25,868 nt of DNA, taken from NCBI RefSeq assembly GCF_002873335.1, contig NZ_MCUW01000031.1, positions 1 through 25,868 of the forward strand, written 5' to 3'. The notes beneath the pieces are model-generated. The model was not told the DNA's origin. It did no database searches and was given only the letters and a program-made list of their open reading frames with translations. This stretch comes from Vibrio sp. 10N.286.49.B1. Lineage in GTDB: Bacteria > Pseudomonadota > Gammaproteobacteria > Enterobacterales > Vibrionaceae. Each line of letters begins with the position of its first letter. Position 1 is the stretch's first letter. The translations under genes and the position numbers were made by a program. Shown here piece by piece: positions 17,627 to 25,305 of the stretch.

Positions 17627-17660
17627 AAAAACCTCTGATCGCTGATTAGAGGTTTTTTTT
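17627..17660 (+). terminator. Terminator of the helicase gene
   Basis: AAAAACCTCTGATC / GATTAGAGGTTTTT with a GCT loop and a run of eight T. Confidence 0.92.
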
Positions 17661-17760
17661 CATTTGTTTCGTCAACTCTTGAACAAATTTTACTAATCTA
17701 GTAACAGTTTACTAGTCTAATAGCGATGGATAAGTGTGGCGTGTAATAGTGGAGAGCGAC

Positions 17761-18084
17761 GTGAGAAAGTGGTGCTTATTGGGTTTGTTATTTTTGGGGC
17801 CGTACTGCTACGGTGAAGCCTTTCCAGATTTCCCTGATGTAGTGGTGTGTGAAGTTGGTCAGCCTTATCGCAATGGAGCCATAACGTTATTTGCTGAGTA
17901 TCAAGACCAAAACCGAGTCGTATTTTATCGAAGTATGGATGGTAAGCAGGTGATGAAAATCGATCGGAAGGGGTTGGTGAGTGCGCACAATAAAACGACC
18001 AAGAACAGCTGTATTGGTCGCACGCTCAATGCCTTAATCGCCAAGGGAAAGGTGTTTGATTTTCAGGCAAGAGAAAAGAAATAA
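17761..18084 (+). CDS. Small secreted protein of unknown function
   Basis: I do not recognise a family. The longest frame starts at 17734, but the GTG at 17761 has GGAG 6-8 bases upstream and gives MRKWCLLGLLFLGPYCYG, a good signal peptide (basic start, hydrophobic core). The start gives 107 residues, about 88 after processing. Two cysteines remain in the mature part (in VVVCEVGQ and NSCIGRTL), about 56 residues apart and able to form a disulfide in the periplasm. The rest is a mixed beta-type sequence (ITLFAEY, RVVFYRSMDG, QVMKIDRKG) with a basic C terminus (QAREKK). It has no operon partner: terminators or hairpins lie on both sides, and the next gene is convergent. Confidence 0.72.
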   Translation: MRKWCLLGLLFLGPYCYGEAFPDFPDVVVCEVGQPYRNGAITLFAEYQDQNRVVFYRSMDGKQVMKIDRKGLVSAHNKTTKNSCIGRTLNALIAKGKVFDFQAREKK

Positions 18085-18105
18085 GCAGCGTCTTGAACGC
18101 TGCTT
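18083..18105. terminator. Hairpin between convergent genes
   Basis: AAGCAGCGT / ACGCTGCTT, a perfect 9-bp stem with a 5-base loop, whose left arm overlaps the stop codon of the secreted-protein gene. On the minus strand it is followed by the T-rich ATTTCTTTTC, so it may end ybbJ transcripts; the plus side has no T run. Confidence 0.5.
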
Positions 18106-18143
18106 AAGATAGTATTGTCGGCATTATCTATTTATCGGTAGGA

Positions 18144-18596
18144 CTATTCGGCTTTTTCAATTAATAATGTGATGCCATCAACATCAATGACGCGCACCAA
18201 CGACCCTGAGGCGATAGGTTCGTCACTGTATGCGCTCCAAGAGGTATCTCCGAGTCTAATTCGGCATTTCCCTTTGGCAATATCTTGGTCTAATACCGCA
18301 GTTTGACCAATCAATTGTTTGTCTTTTTGATTAAGGTCTCGGCTGTTGTCTGAATGACGATCGGTTTTATGTTGCTTGCGCCACCACAACCAAGTGAGCA
18401 CCAGAGAAAAGACACCAAAGCTCACCCATTGGAGTTGCCAACTGATCGGTAAGAAGGCGACAAGGATACCAACGAGCATGGCAGAAATGCCAAGCCACAA
18501 TAGGTATCCAGCAGTGCCAAGTAGCTCACCACACAGCAACAAGAGCCCGAAAGCGAGCCAGTGCCAGTAGTTAACTTGGTTTAGTAATTCAATCAC
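18144..18596 (-). CDS. ybbJ: NfeD-family membrane protein (YbbJ-like)
   Basis: Small inner-membrane partner of SPFH/stomatin proteins. In 150 residues, two to three hydrophobic helices occupy about 10-72 ([50 protein letters not shown]), and a C-terminal OB-fold domain follows ([20 protein letters not shown], then [20 protein letters not shown]). The start is a GTG whose first bases overlap the qmcA stop (GTGA, 18593-18596), so translation is coupled with the gene before it. The qmcA-ybbJ pairing is the same as in E. coli. Its proposed job with QmcA is membrane-domain organisation; details are unknown. Confidence 0.93.
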   Translation of the reverse strand: MIELLNQVNYWHWLAFGLLLLCGELLGTAGYLLWLGISAMLVGILVAFLPISWQLQWVSFGVFSLVLTWLWWRKQHKTDRHSDNSRDLNQKDKQLIGQTAVLDQDIAKGKCRIRLGDTSWSAYSDEPIASGSLVRVIDVDGITLLIEKAE

Positions 18597-19525
18597 GCGT
18601 TATCCTTGTTATCGGCTTTTGATTGATTAAACATTTCAGCGATGCCAGCAACCGAGCCCATCAAGCCAGTGGCTTCAAGCGGTAACATAATGATCTTCCC
18701 GTTCTCAGCTTGACCGATTGATTTGATCGCATCGGTGTAGCCTTGGGCAATAAAGTAATTAATTGCCTGCATATCACCTTGCGCAATCGCGTTTGAAACC
18801 ATCTCCGTCGCTTTAGCTTCCGCTTCTGCTGCTCTTTCTCGCGCTTCTGCTTGAAGTATAGCGGATTGCTTTTCACCTTCAGCTTTCAAAATCTCAGATT
18901 GCTTGTGGCCTTCGGCTCTTAAAATCTGAGCTTGTCTCACCCCTTCAGCCTCAAGTACTTCGGCGCGTTTATTACGTTCTGCTTTCATCTGAGCATTCAT
19001 TGCAGCGGTAAGATCGGCTGGTGGCTGTACATCACGAATTTCAATACGAGTGACTTTGACGCCCCATGAGTTTGTTGCGTCATCAACAATAGCCAGTAAC
19101 TTGGTATTAATAGAGTCACGCTGGCTGAGCATTTCATCAAGCTCCATCGAGCCAAGAACCGTACGCATATTCGTCAGGGTGAGGTTACGGATGGCATGCT
19201 CAAGGTCGGTGATCTCATAAGCAGCCTTAGGTGCATCAATAACTTGGACAAAACAAACCGCATCAATGACTACGTTAGCGTTGTCTTTACTGATGACTTC
19301 TTGCGGTGGAATGTCCAACACGCGTTCCATCATGTTGACCTTATTACCGATGGAGTCTACGAACGGGATAATGAGGTTTAGGCCTGGCTTTAAGGTGTGG
19401 GTATAGCGTCCAAACCGCTCTACGGTCCAGTTATCACCTTGGGAAACCGTTTTGACACCTGCGACCAAAAATACGATCGCGACCAGAATAAAACCACCAA
19501 TTGTAATCATTGCGTCAATCGCCAT
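18593..19525 (-). CDS. qmcA: QmcA-like SPFH/stomatin-family membrane protein
   Basis: Inner-membrane SPFH protein forming large oligomers and lipid microdomains; in E. coli, QmcA is linked to FtsH. The 310 residues begin with one transmembrane helix (about 5-24), then the SPFH domain ([20 protein letters not shown] to [11 protein letters not shown]), then a coiled coil of about 60 residues made of repeats of the form AEGxxQxxIL ([30 protein letters not shown]) and an Ala/Glu-rich stretch. A hydrophobic C-terminal part ([20 protein letters not shown]) follows. It overlaps ybbJ by 4 bases and leads that operon. The close repeats are also visible in the DNA. Confidence 0.95.
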   Translation of the reverse strand: MAIDAMITIGGFILVAIVFLVAGVKTVSQGDNWTVERFGRYTHTLKPGLNLIIPFVDSIGNKVNMMERVLDIPPQEVISKDNANVVIDAVCFVQVIDAPKAAYEITDLEHAIRNLTLTNMRTVLGSMELDEMLSQRDSINTKLLAIVDDATNSWGVKVTRIEIRDVQPPADLTAAMNAQMKAERNKRAEVLEAEGVRQAQILRAEGHKQSEILKAEGEKQSAILQAEARERAAEAEAKATEMVSNAIAQGDMQAINYFIAQGYTDAIKSIGQAENGKIIMLPLEATGLMGSVAGIAEMFNQSKADNKDNA

Positions 19526-19650
19526 GACAGCACTCCTTGTATGAAATTTAATCCATTCTGGATCAGTATAGCAGCCAGCGCAAATAGAATAGTGTATTGG
19601 AGTGTATCTAGCGATTAGATGTAATTGTAAATAATATCAGACGTTTAATA

Positions 19651-19675
19651 AACAGGGAGGGCAATCCTCCCTGTT
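19651..19675 (-). terminator. Terminator of ybbN
   Basis: Perfect 10-bp stem AACAGGGAGG / CCTCCCTGTT with a GCAAT loop, 24 bases past the ybbN stop; on the minus strand it is followed by TATTAAACG, a short AT tail. It separates ybbN from qmcA, whose gene lies downstream on the same strand. Confidence 0.75.
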
Positions 19676-19698
19676 CTCTTTAACAGGCAGGGGCGTGA

Positions 19699-20553
19699 TT
19701 AGTACAGCAGTGAGTACAGCTGTCGGCGGTATTGACTCGCAATAGGGTTGCCTTGACCTAACGCAGACAAGATATCCATAAAGGTTTTTTTCAGTTCACC
19801 ATCCAGCGCATTGAGATCGGCTCGAACGTGACTCCACAGGAGCTCTAAGGCTTCTTCATCACGGCTGACTTGGTGATACGCAAGTGCAAGCTCTACGACA
19901 ACCTTTAGATCGTCAGGTGTTGTCTCAAGCGCAGCCTCAAGCGATTGGATCTCTGGGCTATCCGCTGCTTGTTTATGAAGCTCTAGTTTGGAGACTAAGG
20001 TTTTGTAGTAATTGTCTTTGTATTCGAGTGGAATACTATTGAGCATGGTTTCGGCTAGGTCAAACTGATTGGTTTCTAACAAACTGTTGGCGCGGGCAAG
20101 TTTAATCTCACCTTTGTTTTGAAAGTCTTCTGACAAGGTAGCAAACAGTGTCAGCGCTTCTTCATGTTCACCTTGCTGAGTTAGCTCCAATGCCTTTTGC
20201 GCCGTTAATTCATCTTGGCTTGGGAGATGCTTAGTGAGCATTGCGGTGATGGCTTCAAGAGGCTGAGGGCCACCGAGTCCGTCAACAGGCTGACCATTAA
20301 CAAATAATGCAATCGTCGGTAGGGCTTGTACACCAAATTGGCCCGCAATGGCTTGCTGCTCTTCACAGTTTAATAACGCCAGCGTGTAAGCCCCATTGTA
20401 TTGCTCGGTTAACGCTTTCAATGATGGAATCATTTGCACGCTTTCTTCACTCATCGGCGCCCAAAAATGAATGAGTACCGGTGTGGTCATTGAGCCTTCT
20501 AGCACTTGGCGGAAGTTTTGCTCGTTCAGGTCAACAATGTACGGTGCTTGCAT
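19699..20553 (-). CDS. ybbN: YbbN/CnoX-like thioredoxin-fold co-chaperone with TPR region
   Basis: In E. coli this protein (CnoX) is a holdase that works with GroEL and DnaK under oxidative stress. The corrected start at 20553 (AAGGA 7 bases upstream, then MQAPYIVDLNEQNF) gives 284 residues, the same as E. coli; the longer frame upstream is not coding. The thioredoxin domain is at about 1-110 (TTPVLIHFWA, then QALPTIALFVNGQPVDGLGG), followed by TPR-type helices (ALELTQQGEHEEALTLF, LALAYHQVSRDEEALELL) and the typical QYRRQLYSLLY end. The active-site region reads APMSEESVQM: the position of E. coli Cys38 is serine, so no CxxC or SxxC is left. Cys63 (ALLNCEEQQ) is kept. Confidence 0.94.
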   Translation of the reverse strand: MQAPYIVDLNEQNFRQVLEGSMTTPVLIHFWAPMSEESVQMIPSLKALTEQYNGAYTLALLNCEEQQAIAGQFGVQALPTIALFVNGQPVDGLGGPQPLEAITAMLTKHLPSQDELTAQKALELTQQGEHEEALTLFATLSEDFQNKGEIKLARANSLLETNQFDLAETMLNSIPLEYKDNYYKTLVSKLELHKQAADSPEIQSLEAALETTPDDLKVVVELALAYHQVSRDEEALELLWSHVRADLNALDGELKKTFMDILSALGQGNPIASQYRRQLYSLLY

Positions 20554-20658
20554 CAAATAATCCTTGTTTGTTTTCACGTTAATTCTATAAGCAAGATTGG
20601 TATGAAAGGGGATAAATTCAAGGTCATCATGCAATTTAGCCGTGACGAGCAGAAACCA

Positions 20659-20685
20659 AAACACCGCACTATTCGTGCGGTGTTT
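20659..20685 (-). terminator. Minus-strand terminator after a candidate small gene
   Basis: AAACACCGCAC / GTGCGGTGTTT, 11-bp stem with a 5-base loop; on the minus strand it is followed by TGGTTTC. It lies 32 bases after the 21-codon frame at 20718-20783 and well away from ybbO, so it could terminate either. Confidence 0.6.
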
Positions 20686-20717
20686 GTGGAGTTCAATGGT
20701 TTGGCAGCTAAGGGTGT

Positions 20718-20783
20718 TTAAAACCAGACAAAATAAGCAAGTGTCATACCCACAGCGAGCCAGTTAAGCTGATTTAACGTCAT
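20718..20783 (-). CDS. Candidate 21-residue membrane miniprotein
   Basis: The frame reads MTLNQLNWLAVGMTLAYFVWF: a short polar start, then a single hydrophobic helix with three tryptophan/tyrosine-type residues, as in known tiny membrane proteins. GGA lies 9 bases before the ATG (minus strand), and a hairpin terminator follows 32 bases after the stop. The surrounding space (20554-20928) holds no larger gene. I know of no homologue, and such a short frame can arise by chance, so this is tentative. Confidence 0.3.
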   Translation of the reverse strand: MTLNQLNWLAVGMTLAYFVWF

Positions 20784-20928
20784 ATTGTTATATCCAGATT
20801 AATTGCTGCGAGCTATCGGATCTTAATTGATCCTATAGGGTAGTCATCGTAACGTGGTGTACGGTAATCAGACTATATTGAGTAATATATCGATACTTTG
20901 TGACATTAAAATTACAAATGAACGATTT

Positions 20929-21756
20929 CTATGCAGCTTTTCGCAAGATAGGATCAAGCCACTTGCCTGGAAGTGTTCTTTTTAATAGGGCAAAGATCTT
21001 TGTTGGTGTAGTGACTCGGTAGCGAAGTTTGGGGGTTGCCGACTCAAGTGCATGAATAAGAGGTGCAAGGCAAGCTTCTGGTGGTAACACAAATTGGTTG
21101 TTGGATGTTGTGTCAGATAAGCGCTGAAGCTGTTGCTGGTACTCAAGTTTATGAACGCTTTTTTCGATATTGATCCATTTGAGAAAGGCGACTTTGGCAT
21201 TGGTTCTAAATTGAGTCTCAATAGGGCCTGGCTCTATCAAAGCAATACGAATGTTTGACGGATGCAGCTCTAAGCGAAGGGTATCCGTCCACCCTTCGAT
21301 AGCAAACTTGGAAGCGTTATAAGCACCACGATATCTCATGGCGGCAAAGCCAAGCACAGAGCTGTTTTGAATAATCCGGCCTTCGTTATGCTGGCGCATG
21401 GCTGGCAAGACGAGTCTCACCAATTCATGCCAACCAAAAAAATTGGCTTCGAACTGTTCACGCAGCCCATCGGTGGGTAAGTCTTCTAACGCACCAGGTT
21501 GTCCATAAGCACCATTGTTAAAGAGGCCATACAGTCGTCCTTCACACAGCGCTAAAGCCTTTTGGGCACCGAGCCGGATACTTTTGGGATTAGCGAGATC
21601 CAATTGAATGCAGGTAAGCCCTTCGTTTTGAAGGCGTTTAACATCTGATGATGCGCGACAAGAAGCGATGACATGATAGCCACGCTTATGAAGTTCGTGA
21701 GCCGCTGTATAGCCAATGCCAGTAGAGCATCCTGTTATTAATATTGCCTTTTTCAT
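20929..21756 (-). CDS. ybbO: Short-chain dehydrogenase/reductase, YbbO-like
   Basis: NAD(P)-dependent oxidoreductase of the classical SDR type; YbbO of E. coli reduces aldehydes in vitro as far as I recall. The 275 residues show the cofactor motif TGCSTGIG (8-15), the NNGAYG segment (80-85, NNAG-type), Ser132/Ser133, and the catalytic Tyr146 and Lys150 in YNASK. The C-terminal part (about 195-275) contains LIEPGPIETQF and a basic end. The ATG at 21756 is the family start (MKKAILITGCSTGIG). The next gene on the strand, yfcH, ends 67 bases upstream of it. Substrate is unknown. Confidence 0.88.
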   Translation of the reverse strand: MKKAILITGCSTGIGYTAAHELHKRGYHVIASCRASSDVKRLQNEGLTCIQLDLANPKSIRLGAQKALALCEGRLYGLFNNGAYGQPGALEDLPTDGLREQFEANFFGWHELVRLVLPAMRQHNEGRIIQNSSVLGFAAMRYRGAYNASKFAIEGWTDTLRLELHPSNIRIALIEPGPIETQFRTNAKVAFLKWINIEKSVHKLEYQQQLQRLSDTTSNNQFVLPPEACLAPLIHALESATPKLRYRVTTPTKIFALLKRTLPGKWLDPILRKAA

Positions 21757-21823
21757 TTAATTGATAATACGTTAGTCCTTACGTGTGTTCACCATAACGA
21801 TAACGTGAGGGCAGAGACAAGGG

Positions 21824-22738
21824 TTATCGGCTATTCATAAGAATATTTTTTAATGCCGGCTCAATATGTGGAAACGAAAAATTGAAGCCGATCTCGGTAA
21901 GCTTTGTTGGTTTTGCTCGTACACTATCAAACAAAAGGCAAGACGACTCCCCCATGGCGAGTTTGAGCACCCACTTCGGTGTCATCAAAATGTGCGGCCG
22001 TTTTAGTGTCTGTGCTAATGCTTTGCTAAACAACGCATTAGGAACGGCATGTGGTGAGCAAAAATTGTAAGGGCCTTGAGCGTGTGGGGTGTCTAGCAGA
22101 TAGACAATGCCCCTAACCATATCCAAGATGTGTATCCATGGCAGATACTGTTTTCCATCGCCGATAGGACCACCGAGCCCTAATTTATACGGCAATAACA
22201 TCTTGCCAAGTGCTCCGCCATTTTCTCCCAGGACAACGCCGGTTCTTAACAGGCATACGCGAGTTCGTTCTGACTTTGCACGCAATGCAATCTCTTCCCA
22301 CTTTTCGCAAACGTTGTGGCTGAAAGAATCTTGATGAACCTGAAGGCTTTCATCAAAAGGGTGAGCTTGTTGATCCCCATAATAACCAACAGCCGAGCCG
22401 CTGATAACGACACTCGGTGGCTTAGTGCTAGCGTGAATCAGTGTGACTATTCGCTCTGTTATTTTCCAGCGACTGTCGCAGATACGTTGCTTTTGAGCGG
22501 CGCTCCAGCGTTTATCTGCTATCGGTTCACCCGCGAGATTAATGACCCCATCAAAGGTATTGAGGTCATCAAAGCCATCGAGTGTATCTAGATAGGTGAT
22601 ATTCCCTATATCAGTGTGATGAAGCGCTAATTTTGCCGCTTCTGTATTGCGAGTGATAACAGTGACCGTATGCGTTGTCAGGTGTTTGAGTAACTCTTTA
22701 CCGATAAATCCGGTGCCGCCAGTCAATAGCAAATTCAT
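21824..22738 (-). CDS. yfcH: YfcH-like NAD(P)-binding epimerase-family protein (TIGR01777 type)
   Basis: Extended-SDR protein with a Rossmann domain; function unknown in E. coli. The corrected start at 22738, with GGGGA upstream, gives MNLLLTGGTGFIGKELLKHL and 304 residues (E. coli YfcH 297). Signatures: GGTGFIG (7-13), NLAGEPIADKRWS, SGSAVGYYGD, LRTGVVLGENGGALGKML and WIHILDMV, all typical of the family. The open frame before 22738 is not needed. The C-terminal DUF1731 part (about 250-300) is present. It may form a unit with ybbO, but no shared promoter is proven. Confidence 0.92.
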   Translation of the reverse strand: MNLLLTGGTGFIGKELLKHLTTHTVTVITRNTEAAKLALHHTDIGNITYLDTLDGFDDLNTFDGVINLAGEPIADKRWSAAQKQRICDSRWKITERIVTLIHASTKPPSVVISGSAVGYYGDQQAHPFDESLQVHQDSFSHNVCEKWEEIALRAKSERTRVCLLRTGVVLGENGGALGKMLLPYKLGLGGPIGDGKQYLPWIHILDMVRGIVYLLDTPHAQGPYNFCSPHAVPNALFSKALAQTLKRPHILMTPKWVLKLAMGESSCLLFDSVRAKPTKLTEIGFNFSFPHIEPALKNILMNSR

Positions 22739-22852
22739 TCGAGCTTCCCCATCATTTCTTAACCACTTGTTATCTATGAACGATCTAGTCATTTAATTAA
22801 ATATAGCAATGAAACGAAGCAATTGACTAACTGAAATGACATTCCTTTCTGT

Positions 22853-22866
22853 TGTGAGAGATCACA
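22853..22866. promoter_or_regulatory. TGTGA-N4-TCACA inverted repeat before the DUF1538 operon
   Basis: TGTGA and TCACA flank GAGA, about 110 bases upstream of the first DUF1538 gene and between it and the divergent yfcH. The half sites look like CRP, but CRP needs a 6-base spacer, so the site is either degenerate or for another dimeric regulator. A plain promoter (CTTACA, 16 bases, TAATCT at about 22920-22947) may serve the operon. Confidence 0.35.
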
Positions 22867-22973
22867 CATCAATGAGTAATTGTATGCAGATTGTCGCGAT
22901 GCCAGTTTAGTCACATCTTCTTACATTTTTCTTTGCCATTCTAATCTTATAACAAGAAAACAAGGAGAATTGA

Positions 22974-23708
22974 GTGCAAGGATTAAAAGCTCTCATCTAT
23001 GCCATGTTCAACAGCCTTAAAGATCTGTTGCCGATTGTTCTTGTTGTGCTTTTTTTTCAGCTCGTGGTTTTACAAGAACCACTTCCTAATGTCCTATCTA
23101 TTCTTTTTGGCCTGCTACTTGTCGTCCTCGGGCTCACTTTTTTTGTGTTTGGTTTAGAGATGGGACTTTTTCCTATCGGGGAATCAATGGCTCAAGCGTT
23201 TGCGAGAAAAGGAAGTGTGTTCTGGCTCGTTGCGTTTGCATTTTGTTTAGGGTTTGGCACGACCATAGCAGAGCCTGCTTTGACCGCAGTCTCTGCTGAG
23301 GCCGCCGAGGTGGCCGCTGAAGGGGGGATGATTGCGATGACAGAAGAGGCGATGCAAGACTATGCCAACGGCTTGAGACTGTCAGTGGCCTTTTCCGTAG
23401 GGTTGGCGATTGTTCTTGGTGTGATCAGGATTTTAAAAGGCTGGCCAATACACTGGCTTATCATTGGTGGTTATGTGGGAGTGGTGGTACTTACCTGGTT
23501 TGCTCCTGAATACATTATTGGTGTGGCATATGACTCAGGAGGGGTCACTACGTCAACGATTACTGTGCCACTGGTAACGGCGTTAGGCGTCGGTCTAGCA
23601 AGCACAATCAAAGGCCGTAATCCGATGCTTGATGGCTTTGGTTTGATTGCGTTTGCATCATTACTTCCCATGATGTTTGTCATGGTCTACGGGATGGTAT
23701 TGTCATGA
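22974..23708 (+). CDS. DUF1538 membrane protein, first subunit
   Basis: First gene of a four-gene operon. The 244-residue protein is very hydrophobic, with about seven membrane segments. It carries the conserved blocks of DUF1538: [15 protein letters not shown] (59-73), [12 protein letters not shown] (92-103), [20 protein letters not shown] (186-205) and [17 protein letters not shown] (214-230). Two of these share a G-x-TT-x(4)-P pattern, suggesting a repeated pore-lining motif, like broken helices in transporters. A loop rich in Ala/Glu lies at 105-130. GTG start at 22974 with AAGGAG 6 bases upstream. The stop overlaps the next start (ATGA). Function is unproven; transporter or channel subunit is my inference. 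Confidence 0.85.
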   Translation: MQGLKALIYAMFNSLKDLLPIVLVVLFFQLVVLQEPLPNVLSILFGLLLVVLGLTFFVFGLEMGLFPIGESMAQAFARKGSVFWLVAFAFCLGFGTTIAEPALTAVSAEAAEVAAEGGMIAMTEEAMQDYANGLRLSVAFSVGLAIVLGVIRILKGWPIHWLIIGGYVGVVVLTWFAPEYIIGVAYDSGGVTTSTITVPLVTALGVGLASTIKGRNPMLDGFGLIAFASLLPMMFVMVYGMVLS

Positions 23709-24514
23709 ATTTCATCACCGAATTTTTAATGACTCTATTGTCGACCATAAGAGATGTCACCCCCATCATGGTGATTATCTTTGGTTTCCAGTTTGCGGTA
23801 TTGCGAAAGCCGATTGCTCATCCAATTCGAGTCGCTGCGGGTTTTGTTTATGTCATTGTAGGGCTTAGCCTTTTTCTCATTGGTCTTGAAAAAGCGCTAT
23901 TTCCGCTGGGGGAAACCATGGCGATGCAGTTAACGGACACGACATTCCTTAACGAAGTCAAACTGTCTATTGGCGGCTCATTGCAATGGTTTGATTACTA
24001 CTGGGTCTACCTATTTGCGTTTTGTATCGGGTTCAGCACCACTATTGCCGAGCCGTCTTTGTTAGCTGTCGCGATTAAGGCTAATCAGGTTTCAGGTGGT
24101 TCAATTTCTGTGAATGGATTGAGAATTTCGGTGGCGCTCGGCGTGGCTATCGGTATTTCGTTAGGGAGCTATCGAATCGTGGTGGGGGATCCTATTCATT
24201 ACTACATTATCGCAGGGTACATCTTAGTCGTGATACAAACCTTTTACGCCCCTAAGATGATTGTACCTTTAGCTTATGATTCAGGGGGAGTCACCACCTC
24301 AACGGTTACTGTGCCTTTAGTGACTGCGTTAGGGTTGGGGTTAGCGTCAACGGTTCCAGGGAGAAACCCGATGATTGATGGCTTTGGGTTGATCGCTTTT
24401 GCCAGTTTATTCCCCATTATCTCAGTCATGGCCTATGCCCAAATAACCCATTGGTTAAATCAACGTGGGGTGGCGTCTCGTGCAACCTCAAAGGAGAAAG
24501 AAAATGCGCTTTAA
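23705..24514 (+). CDS. DUF1538 membrane protein, second subunit
   Basis: Paralogue of the preceding gene, 269 residues, overlapping it by 4 bases. The same blocks recur: [17 protein letters not shown] (58-74), [12 protein letters not shown] (108-119), [20 protein letters not shown] (191-210) and [17 protein letters not shown] (219-235). Differences: an additional stretch at about 77-96 ([15 protein letters not shown]), no Ala/Glu-rich loop after the first motif, and a basic 20-residue C-terminal tail. The two proteins probably pair as a heterodimer or hetero-oligomer, since both are full length and translationally coupled. It also overlaps the PII-like gene by 11 bases. Family is sure, role is not. 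Confidence 0.85.
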   Translation: MNFITEFLMTLLSTIRDVTPIMVIIFGFQFAVLRKPIAHPIRVAAGFVYVIVGLSLFLIGLEKALFPLGETMAMQLTDTTFLNEVKLSIGGSLQWFDYYWVYLFAFCIGFSTTIAEPSLLAVAIKANQVSGGSISVNGLRISVALGVAIGISLGSYRIVVGDPIHYYIIAGYILVVIQTFYAPKMIVPLAYDSGGVTTSTVTVPLVTALGLGLASTVPGRNPMIDGFGLIAFASLFPIISVMAYAQITHWLNQRGVASRATSKEKENAL

Positions 24515-24854
24515 GTTAATTCTCGCTTTTGTCGAAGACAGTAAAACAGATGGGGTATTAGACGCCGCCAGAGAGGCGGGCGCGACAGGAGCAACGGTGA
24601 TTAATAACGCCAGAGGGGAGGGACTGAATAAGAAGCAAACCTTCTTCGGACTGACGCTTGAGGTTCAAAAAGATGTCTTATTATTTGTGGTTGAAGAGCA
24701 TTTGTGTCGACACATCTTGGAAACCATCAGTGAAGTAGGAGAATTTGATCAAACCTCAGGGCAGGGCATCGCGATTCAAATTGATATTGAGGATGCGGTG
24801 GGGGTTGCCCATCAGGTAGAAACGCTAACGAAAGTAGTCGAGGATGAACTATGA
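24504..24854 (+). CDS. PII-like signal-transduction protein
   Basis: A small soluble protein, 116 residues, resembling the GlnB/GlnK fold: beta strand KLILAFVED, helix DGVLDAAREAGATGATVINNARG (16-38), strand LEVQKDVLLFVVEE (52-65) and QTSGQGIAIQIDIEDAVGV (83-101), corresponding to the second half of PII. The loop between the first and second halves (about 38-52, GEGLNKKQTFFGLTL) is shorter than the canonical T-loop and lacks its Tyr-Arg-Gly, so classical uridylylation is unlikely. Start at 24504 with AAGGAG upstream; overlaps the second DUF1538 gene by 11 bases and the CBS gene by 4. In other PII-transporter pairs such proteins bind adenine nucleotides and gate the partner; here that is inference. 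Confidence 0.82.
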   Translation: MRFKLILAFVEDSKTDGVLDAAREAGATGATVINNARGEGLNKKQTFFGLTLEVQKDVLLFVVEEHLCRHILETISEVGEFDQTSGQGIAIQIDIEDAVGVAHQVETLTKVVEDEL

Positions 24855-25255
24855 GTGGACAACAGAAAATCTGCGTTCGGGATGTGATGGCAAATACCTA
24901 TGTGATGGTTGATGGATTAAAAACGGTTCATGAAGGCATCGTATTGGCAAAAGAGCACCAAGTAAAAGCGCTTGTCGTGAACAAGCGGCATGATGATGAT
25001 GAATATGGCATTGTACTTATGAATGATATTGCAAAAAAAGTGCTAGCCCAAAACCGCTCATCGCACCGCACTAATATTTACGAGATAATGACGAAGCCGG
25101 CGTTGTCTGTGGACCCTAATATGAACGTGAAATATTGTGCACGCTTGTTTGAACGATTTGGTATCAGTCGTGCGCCTGTCATTGAAGCGGGTAAGATTAT
25201 AGGCATGGTCAGTTACAATAATATTGTCGTGAATGGTATGGCGCGTGACGAATAG
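24851..25255 (+). CDS. Two-CBS-domain protein
   Basis: Soluble 134-residue protein made of a tandem CBS (Bateman) module: CBS1 at about 8-66 (VRDVMANTYVMVDGLKTVHE to VLMNDIAKKV) and CBS2 at about 75-128 (IYEIMTKPALSVDPNMNV to IIGMVSYNNIV). CBS pairs usually bind adenosine nucleotides and change the state of an attached enzyme or transporter. There is no catalytic domain, so this should act in trans, presumably on the DUF1538 proteins. It is the fourth gene of the operon; its ATG overlaps the PII-like stop (ATGA). No terminator is obvious before yfcE, about 50 bases on, so yfcE may be co-transcribed. Confidence 0.9.
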   Translation: MSGQQKICVRDVMANTYVMVDGLKTVHEGIVLAKEHQVKALVVNKRHDDDEYGIVLMNDIAKKVLAQNRSSHRTNIYEIMTKPALSVDPNMNVKYCARLFERFGISRAPVIEAGKIIGMVSYNNIVVNGMARDE

Positions 25256-25305
25256 CATGAAAAGTGGGTTACAATAGCCACATAAAGTGTGTTGGAGATA
25301 GACCC

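Noticed and set aside
20554..20664. N-terminal extension of ybbN
   Set aside because: The E. coli-like start MQAPYIVDLN with AAGGA lies at 20553; the extension resembles nothing and overlaps a terminator region.
22853..22866. Simple CRP site call
   Set aside because: Arms match CRP half sites but the spacer is 4, not 6, so I only report an inverted repeat.
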